A program made the position numbers and the translations under genes. A DNA stretch of 64,000 nt from Ephydatia muelleri (taxonomy: Eukaryota > Porifera > Demospongiae > Spongillida > Spongillidae), in the NCBI GenBank assembly GCA_013339895.1, contig JABACO010000002.1, positions 7,968,924 through 8,032,923 on the forward strand. Reading direction: 5' to 3'. This document shows positions 47,012-57,989 of this stretch, piece after piece. Every line of letters starts with the position of its first letter. The stretch's first letter is position 1. The notes under the pieces were generated by a model. It made no database searches. It saw nothing but the letters and a program-made list of their open reading frames with translations, and had not been told where the DNA came from.

Positions 47012-47577
47012 CCGATTATACGCGGAAGACGCAAATTTACGTCCGCATCCCTGGCTGTATATAGCACGACATTGCCAGTGGTTATTATGTATAAACGGCC
47101 GTAAACGAGTGATTAATAATATATTATACCTTCATGTAAGGGAAGAACACAGCGCATGAAAAGGTCTTCAAACCTGCAGCGTAAACACTGCACACTCAGC
47201 GCACATACATGGCTATCAACACGTCGCTAAGTACACTCAGCTTACAGCCGTTGCAACCAACACATTCCTAAGTAACACTCAGCGTACAACCATGTATGCA
47301 CCCACACAAAACAGGATTTCCACTCAGCGTATACAGCTACGCACTACTCGCTACATATACATGTATAACAACATACACAGTATACATGTAGCTCAATTAG
47401 AGACAATACTAATGATCATCTCTGGCTCAAAAGTGTTCACGTCGCAAAACGAATCTTCACAAGATCTCAAAAAACAGGCTATGAAGTATTCCACGGCATG
47501 CGGTATACAGTACTGACGAATTCTGATACCATGCATGAAAAATGATTAAAATACTACAATTCCGCGTATAATCGAGG
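47012..47577. mobile_element. TTAA-flanked MITE, copy 1
   Basis: 566-bp element between TTAA tetranucleotides (47008-47011, 47578-47581). Ends are CCGATTATACGCGGAA and TTCCGCGTATAATCGAGG. Interior repeats resemble acactcagcgtacaaccatg. A second copy, in opposite orientation, is at 54502-55083. TTAA flanks are the piggyBac target signature; the family assignment is inference. Confidence 0.7.
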
Positions 47578-47589
47578 TTAATTGCTTTT

Positions 47590-49008
47590 GTTAGTTGCGT
47601 TGATTCAATGAATCATATTCTTTTACCACTGTGGTAGTGAATCATTTCTGAGACATTGAAACACTTGGAAAGAAATCAGTACCAATTACATGTTCACATT
47701 GATACCCATCAGACTTGTAATGAACTTTATATTATTAAGAACAAACTAATATAATTCATATCATTTAAACAAGCCTGCAAAGCATGGATGTTGAATATTA
47801 TGAGCGTATAAAATTTTAATCAACATATGATGTACATGTACACAATAATACAGTTGATTTACTGTACATTTAATTCATAAGCATCATGTAATGGTTTGTA
47901 TTTATCAAAGTGTATCATATTCATTCATTGAAGGTACATTGTGTATGTATCTATATGTGCATATCTACGTGTATGTATTCTATGCATGTATGTAGAGATG
48001 TTCATACTACTATCTTACAGTGTACAGTGTATGCTTTATCTTGTAAATTGCAATTCATTCGATAAATAATTAAACTCTTTTCTTAATAAGTAGAGGTCAA
48101 TATTATGATCGTACTCATTTAGGTGGTATGCTGTTTTTTGCAGCTGTCTTAACATGTTGCTTAGTAAAATGTTAGGGCAGCTTGAAGAAAAGTGTTATGA
48201 TAGTCACTGTACATGTGAATGAATGTAATTATTTTCATTTCATGCAAATGAGCCAAAACTAAGTTTCATGTATACCATTTAAAAAAACCTTTTTCATTTC
48301 AGTGGTTAAATCCTATATTCATTGCATCTTTGATTCTTTCAGTTCCTTGATTATAAATTTTATGTTCTCTTTTAGATAAGTCTCTGTAGTACAGTTCATC
48401 AAGTTATACTTTTGAACTTAAACCTACTGTATGTAATTTTTATTAACATAATCATTTAGTTATTTAGTTAAATTGTTGCACAAGTGTATTTAAAATTTAC
48501 TGCTCACTACACTATCATTGCAGTAATGTACAGTATGACTATTAATAACTATGAATAATGCGTATGTGATTGAAGCTTCATTGTGTTTGTTGTTTCTTTT
48601 ATTGTCTTTATTCTATCAGTTATCATCACATGTATACATGTGTGCTTGTTTTTCTATTGTATTTTTAGAGCTGGTCTCTAACATGTATTTTTTATGAAGC
48701 AAGTAATATACTTTTTATAGCGTAAACTTAACATGCAAACTGAATACAGTGATACAAATGTTTGCTCAACTATTTCTTTATGATGTGATTTTCAATCGTT
48801 TACTTTTTCTTTGTCACATTTGTTAGATTTTGTTTACTACACTTTTATTTGATTGATGACTCATCTGCATGAAACATGTTTTTTTTTTAAGTAACTAGTA
48901 AACTATTTAGAGTGTAAACTTAACATAAAAACTGAATACAATGATACCAATGTTTTGCTCAGCTATTTTTTTAACCTCTTTGATTTGTTTACTTATTCTT
49001 TGTCACCA
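47590..49008. other. AT-rich repeats without genes
   Basis: Contains further copies of the 38.6-40.9 kb repeat family (48690-48790, 48870-48990). No gene recognised. Confidence 0.5.
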
Positions 49009-50134
49009 TCCTGAAAAGGCTCGTGCCATGGTGTGGGCATTCAGCTCTCTTGGAGCACTGTCATGGTGAGCAAATTATACTTAAGAACACTGAGTATGTC
49101 ATTGGTTGTATTCTATTGTACACAATGTGCCCATGATGTTAAATGTGACATTCATGCACTGGATAAAGAATTTCAATTGATTAGCCATGGTCTATTGCCT
49201 TGGACAATACTTATGGCCAACTATACTTTTACATCTGTTTTCATACTACCGTATGCAGGATTGAGCTTCAATGAAGTGATTTTAATTGTTGTTTTAGTAA
49301 TCACCGTAATTTCTATGGTTTTTACATTAGTGCTTTGTAAAGTTAAATTAATTTCAATGAGAATAAAAAAACTATTTATTGTAGAGCAGTTGTGGTGAAA
49401 AGATTACAATCATTTGCACTAAGAGCTGTATCATTAAGGACAAATGAGTGCAACATTTTTCATAAGGGTGAAGGCCCTCTAAAACTAAAGAAGTGGTGAC
49501 ATATTGTTCCATGTGATGAATTGTTATATGGTACTATACTGTATTTTGACATAACCAGTGGTCCCCAAAGCCTTTCAATAATAATAATCTTTTTTGAGTC
49601 AAGATCTGGTTGTCACATTGTATACCTGTACGTCATTGAGTCCAACACATACACACATGCATACATGTGCAGTATGAGCACACACACCTGCACACCACAG
49701 AGCAGGTGCTCTTGGTGAAGGAGGGGTTGTATGGTGTCCAGGAACATGTCCACTGGTGTCTCTGATGTCTTGACAAGCTCAGTGCTCCCCAGCCCCCCAC
49801 GGCTGGTCAGGTGATCCCCGAGGTATAGTGTTGCTGTACACATTTAGACTACATGTATGAATCAGGAATTAGTAACTGAATCGAAGCCGATAAACTCAAT
49901 CACAATTATGACCAACCAAACATATAAGTACATGTAACTAAATCAACATCTAGTTTTAAATTATGAACAGATTGTTATGGCTGCATGCATTTGTTTTTAT
50001 CATTGCTCTTGGTCACAGTTGATGGCAACTAAATGTATACATGTATGCATTGGTTATGGTTATGTGTATGTATTCATATATGTAGTAAAAAGTTTAATTT
50101 TTATTTTCATTTGGCATTTGAATTGCCCATGCAG

Positions 50135-50196
50135 GTGTTTAAAACAGCCTTCTTTAATCTACATGTATTGGAGAAGGGACTTGTGTTAAAGCCAAG
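50135..50196 (+). CDS. Candidate exon of unknown gene, copy 2
   Basis: 62-bp exon candidate encoding VFKTAFFNLHVLEKGLVLKP, acceptor cccatgcag|GTG and donor CCAAG|gtaaag. Splices in phase to 50512. Family not recognised. Confidence 0.35.
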
Positions 50197-50511
50197 GTAA
50201 AGGAAGGAGGCTGTTGGAACAGCCTGTTAGATAGCACTGTTTTCCCCATGCAGTTATCATTAGTTTCAGCTAGCTAAGCTAACTGTACATCAATTCTACA
50301 TCACATCACATGAAAAGTGTGTGTGTTAACTGGAAATGTCATCCTGCGGCTTGTGCACATTCTCCACATGCATGCATACGACTACACGATGATGGTGTAC
50401 TAGTGTTGTGGTCTGTATCACTGCCAGTAGCATGTGGTCCCATTTCACACCATCATGCAGTCAGGTACAGATCGTTGTGTGTGTGTGTTGAGGTAGTGTG
50501 ATGTCTTGCAG

Positions 50512-50725
50512 AGAAGATCTCCACTGCCACCATGAGTTGGCCCTTGCTCACTATGTCATGGAGGAGTCAGTGAGCACAGCTCCAGGATGTGGGCCATGGA
50601 TGGAGCCAGCAGGTTGTATCAATATAACCACTGTAGACCCAACATTGGCTAATTCCTTAGTCCTCAACCACCAGCACATCTTTTCCTCTATTTCCATTCT
50701 ATTGTGGAGTGTTTGTGATATCTGA
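50512..50725 (+). CDS. Candidate last exon of unknown gene, copy 2
   Basis: Acceptor tcttgcag|; after the one base completing an Arg codon, 71 codons to a stop at 50723-50725: EDLHCHHELALAHYVMEESV, PGCGPWMEPAGCINITTVDP, then FSSISILLWSVCDI. It is open here but interrupted in copy 1. It overlaps, antisense, the read-through tail of the inverted NLR exon. The - strand is also open (KMCWWLRTKELANVGS), so the coding strand is uncertain. Confidence 0.35.
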
Positions 50726-50927
50726 TATAATTCAAGGCCATTCGTGACATTTCTTATGAAGTAGAATAACATGTATAAGGAATCTTCCACAAAGACCCTC
50801 TGTTCTGTTGTTGGTAGAGATGAAACATACCATGCAGTGAGGAACTCCTGGAGAGTCTTGTGTATAAAATTGTATGAAGCTTTAGAGAAACTTGTCGAGT
50901 ACAGTTGTGGTACCTTCTGAAGGAGAC
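50551..50927 (-). CDS. NLR gene C, 5' part of helical exon with read-through tail
   Basis: Acceptor ccatcag|GT at 50927 (phase 1). The first 152 bases (to 50776) encode GLLQKVPQLYSTSFSKASYN and FIHKTLQEFLTAWYVSSLP, the NLR signature. Beyond the inversion breakpoint the frame stays open for about 75 codons through segment X read in antisense (IRNVTNGLELYQISQ, RMEIEEKMCWWLRTKELAN) to a stop at 50551. In the present arrangement gene C would therefore end without LRRs, as a truncated NACHT/CARD protein of about 584 residues. Confidence 0.65.
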
Positions 50928-50989
50928 CTGATGGATGATAAGGAATGAATGGGCACATCCATTGAAGACATACATGTATGGAAGCCACT

Positions 50990-53060
50990 ACTTAAAATCA
51001 ACAGTGACATGTAATAAACTATTTATTTATAGCGCACTTGCTTACATGCTAAGCACATATTAACTAATTTAGCAAAAAAGTACATGATCTGTATTTTACA
51101 CTCCAAAATTTATGTGTTTCCGTATGTGTTGTGTGTGTGCTTGCGTATATGCCCATGGATGCTATAGCCGGAGGTAATATACATTATCTCTGCTATAGCT
51201 ATACATGCAGCCTATCTATGTATAATAATACCACTGGTTTTGATCACCGCCACTTTTTTTCAAAATTGTGCGAAGATGGCATTCGTGTGGTTGCTTATGT
51301 ATTGCGTGAATGCGAGGTGTTCCCTCATCAAGATCTCACACAGTAAGTGAAGTTCATATAAAGGTTCGCTTCGTACCAGTGTTAACACCAGTTCTTCCAT
51401 CAAGATACTACTATCAGTTACACTCTTTGATGAAGCCAATAGCCCTAGTCTGGGGAGGTAATGGGATTTTTCACAGTCTACCAAGTAATAAGGTGGCTTT
51501 TGATCTTATGATTCTGGTATTTGCTTGCTATTAGTATGTGACTTCTGTATTAAATTCATGCATATGCAGGTACATGATTTTGTGGCTACACACTTAGTGG
51601 TCACAAGTATGGCATGCTGATAATTTGAATGCATGTATTCATCTCCTTCCCATCTGCAGCTTCTCCTAAGGATAGTATGAGAAAGGAGTATAAAGGCGGT
51701 CTTGGAAAGGGCTATTCTCAGAAATAGTATGTTGTTAGGATGCCTTTTGCAAGTTTCACCTAAGTTTCACCCATTGTTGGGCTGTACTGTAGATGTGCAC
51801 TTGCAGCTGTTAGTGATGTCAGTAGCGTATAATAAGGCATTGCGCATGCATAGAAAAGTAGCAGATGAAATTCTACATGCTATTAATGCAGCCAGTAGTG
51901 ACGATCTAGCCGAGGTAAGGTATGCTTGTCGTCTTGCGGTCCGTAACGAGGTTAACCCTGAAAATTAGGGGCTAACCCCGTACATATTTGATGTCAAAAT
52001 TCATGGTTCATTTAATATGAATTAAAAAATTGTACCAATTGTAAGAGCAAACAGTCAACCTATTTGGCACTTACCATTCAAGGATACGCAACTTTAATGA
52101 ATGGTTAAATCAAATGTTTGCGCTAACCAGAGTTAATATACACACACGCGGTATTTCTCGAAACATTGAGATACATTATCGCTCTGATATAATGTTGCAC
52201 TAAAAGATATTTGTATTACGAAATGCTGTACATCTCTTAAGCAAAGGTAGATAAACAAACATGGTAATTGGTAATCTTCCACTGATTGTTTATTTGCTAG
52301 CAATTCAAGTGTTTACTATTTGGGGTTAACCCCTTAATTGTAGAGGTAAACCCTGGACTGCAAGACATTAAGGTCTGGAAACAAGACTTTCACAACTTTC
52401 ATGGTACTGTGTGTCCTTTGTGTGACAATCGTATGAAAAAAAATCCATGAAACAAGTAACTAAAAACGTTCTCTATGAGAATATTGAGGATTTGAAGGCA
52501 ATAGTGGTGTAAAAAGCAAGGAAACAAGGGTCTAAATATAAGGAATAATGTAACAATCCGATATTTAGCACTTTTGCAGGATATAATGTTATTCGTGTGC
52601 TACAAATAGGATTATTAAGAAAAAAGATTTTAATGTATGTAGACAAATGAAGAACGAAAGATTGAAGCTGATAGCACCTCAAAGCCACAAGAAATTAAAC
52701 AACATTTGTTACAGTAAGATACAAGTCTGTATTTGCTGATTTGTGAATCAGTTTCATATATTTAGTCAAAAGGAAAGGTAAAGCAGGCATGCAAGACACA
52801 GGACAAAGCCACAGCTTCAACAATGCGTGGAAGGGGCCATAATACAGTGTTATCGCAATTCTAGTACATGCATGAACACGTTAGTACGTGATGGCTGCCA
52901 TGCAATTATTTTTGGCATATTGACACCAAAGTAATCGTTGCAAAGCGAATGTAACATTTAATCCGGATTGGATTATTAGTCAACATTAAAAATTTATCGC
53001 TTTCCATCATCTACAGTAACAAGTTAATTCTTTTAGTTATTTCTTTTAGTTTACAATTAC
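50990..53060. other. Intron-sized stretch of gene C with no recognised feature
   Basis: 2.2 kb between two gene C exons. A + strand open frame at 51702-51968 and one at 51131-51346 have no recognisable domain. The motif ggggttaacccc recurs loosely (51960, 52325). Possibly an unrecognised insertion. Confidence 0.35.
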
Positions 53061-53095
53061 CTAAACGATACACTTAGCACATTCAACTGGCATAC

Positions 53096-53242
53096 CTAAG
53101 GATTCAATGCTCTCTTGCACATCATGGAATATCAATTGGTCATTTAGTGTGCCCTGGTAGGCTAGCCTTGCCACAGACTGTAACTGGGAGAGTGTGGTAG
53201 ATGATAGACCTTCAAAACATGTCATCTTTGATGATGTCACAG
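53096..53242 (-). CDS. NLR gene C, winged-helix exon
   Basis: 147-bp exon (49 codons, phase 1 both sides): acceptor ccctcacag|CT, donor CCTTAG|gtatgcc. Encodes AVTSSKMTCFEGLSSTTLSQ, LQSVARLAYQGTLNDQLIF and HDVQESIESLG. It continues into GLLQKVPQ of the next exon, the usual winged-helix to QEFL transition in NLRs. Nearly identical to bases 1-114. Confidence 0.8.
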
Positions 53243-54089
53243 CTGTGAGGGAAGGGAAGGAAACACACACACACCTTTCATCCTACGTTTTGTAGACAGT
53301 ATACTATGTAAATGGATGTTTCCCCACTTCAACATTTGATACCATTACATAATTTATGAAAAGAGACCCTGCCTATAACTAAAAGTAGTGAATACTAACA
53401 CAACTATTTGCTAAATTGTGTAATGGAGTTTGAATATGTACATGCATAGGAATTGGTGGAGCATGACGCAAAAAAATGATAAATTGTTTGCATTTACATG
53501 TATATTACATGTATATTATGGCAGATTATTCAGAAAAAAGTCCATTATTACATGTACCTCAGCTATTTATATCCTTGTGCCTTCTAGTGGGTGAAAGTAA
53601 ATAAAACAGCCATATAATAACGTCAAGTACAATCCTGGAATCCACAACCACAATTTATATTCATGTGGCAATGGAGGTTATATAATAACTGGATTCAATT
53701 GTGGATGTAAAATGTTCCCTACTTATCAGGAAGCCATGTCCTGTGTTATTTTCATACATTGCTATAGGCAAAATGAACATGACGCAATAGAACAAAAAAT
53801 AGCATTTGGATTATGAATTTTTAAGTCCCTTATTATTCAAGAACTAGAAGGACATAATATCTTGAAGCTACAAGTACGTGCCTCCTTTTGGGATCAAACA
53901 AAATGAAACAAATAATGACAATTACTGCATGCCTGAATTAGACCTTGTTTAAGGTTACAACTTGTAACAAACTACAAATACTAGAATTATGCTCCAAGAA
54001 AAATGAACTCACAACTAAATACACATGTATACATGTACATGTATGAGTTGAACAAATAAGAACTACATGTACTATAAATTACAGAAGTA

Positions 54090-54121
54090 ACAACCAGTCC
54101 AGCCATGGCTGGACTGGTTGT
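54090..54121. repeat. Perfect 32-bp palindrome
   Basis: ACAACCAGTCCAGCCA and its exact complement, no spacer, centred on CCATGG, inside the gene C intron between the CARD-like and winged-helix exons. Confidence 0.9.
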
Positions 54122-54501
54122 AGAAAGAACTGAAGAACACTCATAAAGATGGCACCAGCTATTGTATGCTTCCATTTTCCCTGTGAGCCAGGAGTGGGAT
54201 ACATCTCCCCTCCTCCCCCTCACCAGTGGCCAGACCTGTTTTTCTTCCAGTCTGATGGCCCTGAATTATGTTCTATGAAAAATGAACTCAGAGAACTACA
54301 TGTAAACACCTAGGATTACAAAACACTGCTATTTATGAAGTCAAGGAGTATGATTAACATACATGTGGGATTCATCATTGTACTTTTTTTATATACCTCC
54401 TAAAAATTTTTTTCCCCGCTCACTGATACATGTAGCTTCCTACATGTGAATGCCTCATTCTGCACACAAATTTTAAATATGCACAGTGGTTTGGTGTTTA
54501 A

Positions 54502-55083
54502 CCGATTATACGCGGAATTGTTATAGTAATATTTTCATGCATGGTATCAGAGTCGGTCCGGTTCATACTGTATCGCATGGTGTGGACTGAATATTTGGGA
54601 GAGAATTTAGCCTAAATATTTAAGTTCTTGTGAGGCTTTGTTTTGCAGCAGTTGTGATCGATGTGAACGCTTTTGAACCAGAGACGATCATTAGTATTGT
54701 ATGTAGTTATGTAGGTAGCTGCATGGTAGAGCGTATACATGTAGCCATACGCTGAGTGGACTTTGTGTTGTGTGTGGATGCATACATGGTTGTACGCTGA
54801 GTATACTTAGGGATGCGTTGGTAGCAAACGCTGAATGTACGTATATAGTGATGTGTTGATAGCCGTGTATTTGTGCTGAGTGTGCAGTGTCAGACCTTAT
54901 CACGCGCTGCATCCCTCCCCTACATGAAGACTGTATGATATAGCTATTTAACTTTTGCTGCGGTTGGTAACAATCACACGTTTACGGCCGTCTATACGTA
55001 ATAACCACTGACAATGTCGTGGAGTACATGCTGTACGGCCAGAGCTGCGCGGATGCAAATTTGCGTCTTCTGCATATAATCGG
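54502..55083. mobile_element. TTAA-flanked MITE, copy 2
   Basis: 582-bp relative of 47012-47577 in opposite orientation, between TTAA at 54498-54501 and 55084-55087, in the gene C intron inside the inverted block. Ends CCGATTATACGCGGAA and TCTGCATATAATCGG. Confidence 0.7.
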
Positions 55084-55661
55084 TTAATGTCCATATTCTG
55101 AATTACTCCAAGACAATATTGGCACATCCGAACTAGAAAGCCATATCTATTTTGAACTACGTAAAGGATGCAGTTCACAACTAAAATGTACTTTGATACA
55201 TCTTTCACATCCATACATGTACATGCTGCATGCCTATTCTTCATTCGGCAGAAATAACATTGTATACATACATGTACTCTAAGTCAGAATAGATCTTTCA
55301 TATCCATACACACAACATATCTATTCTTCATTTGGCCGAAATAACATTGCATACATGTACTCGAAGTCAGTGTCAATTAAGATGGATTTGGAATGACCAC
55401 ATTACTGAATCATTTCATTTGAACTGCCCATGCATATGGTTTCAGTAATAGTTCTTACTATATATCCATATGCAATACAAGTTGTACCGTACCATACAGT
55501 GTACATCTACATGTACCTTGTGCTACAAACTCAAGGAGATAAACTACACATCAAAGCATACAATACATTTACATGTACAGCCACAGAAAGACACAAACTA
55601 TTATCTACCTAAAGGCCATGTGCGCAATCTCACACTCTGATCTCCCAATGTGCACACTCAC

Positions 55662-55937
55662 CTAAAGCACACATCCTTTCTACAATGGTGGAGAGAGATG
55701 GTTCCTCTTTCAATACCTCAATGAACACCTGGAACATTGAAGGGTCTGTGGTCACCTGAGCCTCCACTGCATTGATGAGGACTTCATTCTTCCTCTTTGT
55801 GATCAGGTCACCTCTCTGTTGTATCTCATCCCTCACAGACTGACAGATTATTCTTCTGGAGTACAGTGACCCGGCTAGACCAGCAGGATCCTGAATAGTG
55901 CCCACCAGGTCACTGTAGTATTCCTTCATTAAGTCAC
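55662..55937 (-). CDS. NLR gene C, CARD-like death-fold exon
   Basis: 276-bp exon (92 codons, phase 1 both sides): acceptor catgtcag|GTGACTT, donor GCTTTAG|gtgagt. Encodes a full CARD-like helical bundle: MKEYYSDLVGTIQDPAGLAG, SLYSRRIICQSVRDEI, TKRKNEVLINAVEAQV, PSMFQVFIEVLKEEPSLST, IVERM. The pattern (LV..I.DP..LA..LYS..II....RDEI.....K...L..A.E......F..F...L..EP) is that of CARD/death-fold adaptor domains seen at the N-terminus of sponge NLRs. Here it lies between the NACHT and winged-helix exons, in the same strand and phase. Skipping it would keep the frame, so it may be a cassette exon or a captured remnant. Confidence 0.7.
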
Positions 55938-56188
55938 CTGACATGAAAATAGATATATACTTTAGAGTCCAAATTTGTTATCATACTGCACAAGTTCATA
56001 ATCAATGCAATAAAAAGCAACGTAGAAGCAAATGAATCAAATTATGTATAAACTAGTCAAAGAGATATAATGTTACAGTATGTGTTCAACAAAACAGCTA
56101 CATGTACATGTACATGGGACAAACTTGACAATGGGAAGGATAAGATAACATCAAGAATTAGGCAGCTGCATACACACAATTTACATAC

Positions 56189-56906
56189 CAGTCTTCTCTT
56201 TGGTCTTCTGTTCATGACGTTGCAGAAGTGTGTTGGTTAGTGCAGTGTATACCTCAGTCAGAGTCTGTGGGGGTTTTCCCTTGTGCTCTCTAAATAGCTC
56301 TGCAACAATGGCACAGTTCAAGGGAACATACATCATACTGCGGATGTGAGGACGATGTTTGATATATAACTGAAACTGTTTCTTCAGCTCCAAATTGTTT
56401 TTGAAGGCAAGCTCAGCATATTCTCGGATCTCGTCCTCACCAAAGCCAACAACTTGAATGTACTGACACTTTGCTCGTATCCTACACAACCGATAAAGGT
56501 TCCTGTTGGCTGAAGGACGACTAGTCACAAATACAGTCAGCTTAGGAAGCTCCTCCCCTTTTATAATGCAAGCAAATATTGACTGATCTCCGATTTGAAG
56601 TTCTGAAGACAGTTCATCGTATCCTTCCAGAATGAGCAACACATTTTCCCCCAGAGTAGTGGTTATCCACTCAACAACTGACTCTTGTATGACTTTATTT
56701 GGATGGTACAACAGCTCTGAAATGGTGTGTGCCTTCTGCACCCTCTCATCCCTCAAACGCAGCACAATAACCAGCTGGAAGTGTTGAAGGATTTCCTTCT
56801 TTCCCCAACGTCGTCCCAACTGCCAGGCTAAGGTGGACTTGCCAACACCAGGAATCCCTTCCACAATGATGCAGCTAGCCAATGTGCCATCCTCAAACCT
56901 GCCAAT
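56189..56906 (-). CDS. NLR gene C, NACHT exon
   Basis: 718-bp exon, phase 0 acceptor (gtccag|ATTGGC) and phase 1 donor (ACTG|gtatgt). Walker A VEGIPGVGKSTLAWQLG near residues 14-30; LVIVLRLRDERVQ strand; Walker B LLILEGYDELSSELQ (Glu at the position usually Asp); sensor-1 TVFVTSRPSANRNL; then GFGEDEIREYAEL, and a helical end PQTLTEVYTALTNTLLQRH typical of NACHT NTPases. Predicted cytoplasmic ATP-binding oligomerisation switch. No stops; appears functional up to this point. Confidence 0.88.
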
Positions 56907-56956
56907 CTGGACAGTGAATGGGTAATGGAATTATGAATACATAAAGAATGACTTAC

Positions 56957-57180
56957 CTTTTCCAATTGAACTGGTTTTTTTAATCCCTTAATGATCTCAA
57001 GGTTCCCATTCATCATAGCTTTGGTACACTCATCCTCTTTCATAAAATCTTCTACTTTCACCACTGTAGCCAGTTTGATGTACTCCTGAAATTGGACAGG
57101 TGGCCACTGGTCTTTTGTTACTTCTACACATTCATATGAAGCTGCTAAAAATGTCCTGTATTGCTCCACCCCCTGTGGTA
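56957..57180 (-). CDS. NLR gene C, pre-NACHT linker exon
   Basis: 224-bp exon, phase 1 acceptor (ttggtatag|TA) and phase 0 donor (GAAAAG|gtaagt). Encodes PQGVEQYRTFLAASYE, WPPVQFQEYIKLATVVKVED and GNLEIIKGLKKPVQLEK. The Y...L...YE.......WPP....YI.LA.V pattern is the conserved segment just before NACHT in invertebrate NLRs. Its phase joins it to the 13-base start exon at 57379-57391. Confidence 0.75.
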
Positions 57181-57378
57181 CTATACCAATAGAATGAACA
57201 ACAAATGTCACCAGAAGGTTTATTCATCAGTATCATCATGCACACAATGATAGAACTACAAGTAAGGGGCCTTGAATGGAGGTGGGGTGCTATAACTGAA
57301 GACATTGATTTAATCAGCAGAACAATCTCTTCGCATGACATACAGGTAGCACGTATCCATCCCTACAGACAAGCTTAC

Positions 57379-57391
57379 CTTGGTTTCCCAT
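57379..57391 (-). CDS. NLR gene C, start exon (MGNQ)
   Basis: ATGGGAAACCAAG|gtaagc: four codons and one base, donor in phase 1. With the next exon it gives MGNQVPQGVEQY. Start choice rests on phase match, strong donor and a 198-bp intron with gt...ag ends. If right, the protein has no N-terminal effector domain. Alternatively a further 5' exon exists outside the recognised part. Confidence 0.5.
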
Positions 57392-57399
57392 GTTGGCTG

Positions 57400-57985
57400 T
57401 ATGACTGGAGTAATGGAAGTGAAATAAATTACTGCACAAACCATAATAGGTTGTACGTGTAACTGCGTTTATACCATTGAAAGGGTACAAACTAGATCTC
57501 TTTACACGCTCCGATTGTACTAGAGTAATGTGAGGTACGGTCGGCAGTAGGGGTGTTCGGCAACCGCACTTTCAACACAATACAGAGCCTCAAAAAAAGC
57601 CATTTCAATATTTCAAAACAGGTTAAAAACCATCTTTCTGGGGTTGTCTTAGGACGCAGTAAGTATAGTTTAAAGCAACTACGTTCCCTTTAACATGAAT
57701 GCTGAACACTTCCTACACTACCTAGTATAACAGATCGTCTAAAACCACACACCAATAGTACTAAGCATAATGAAACTGCATATGGTATTCTTCTATCTAC
57801 GATTCAAAAAAGCGATCTCTCGGGAGAAATTATATACTTGTAGCGTAAGATGCATTTTCATATAGAGTGCAGCGCAGGTAGCCACATATCATCAAATCTT
57901 ATCAAATGGATACATCGCTCTTTTCATTATTAAACTTTAACGGAAAGCCTTACCTTGCCTCTAGCTGACTGTTTATAGAACGGTC
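57400..57985. other. Upstream region of gene C start
   Basis: No exon, TATA motif or repeat firmly identified; probable 5' flank of gene C. Confidence 0.35.
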
Positions 57986-57989
57986 ACGC

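Larger units (their letters stand above)
49500..50775 (+). repeat. Segmental duplicate 'X', copy 2
   Basis: Direct duplicate of 43380-44766. It ends abruptly at 50775, where instead of segment Y the - strand end of a split NLR exon begins: the left breakpoint of the inversion. Confidence 0.85.
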
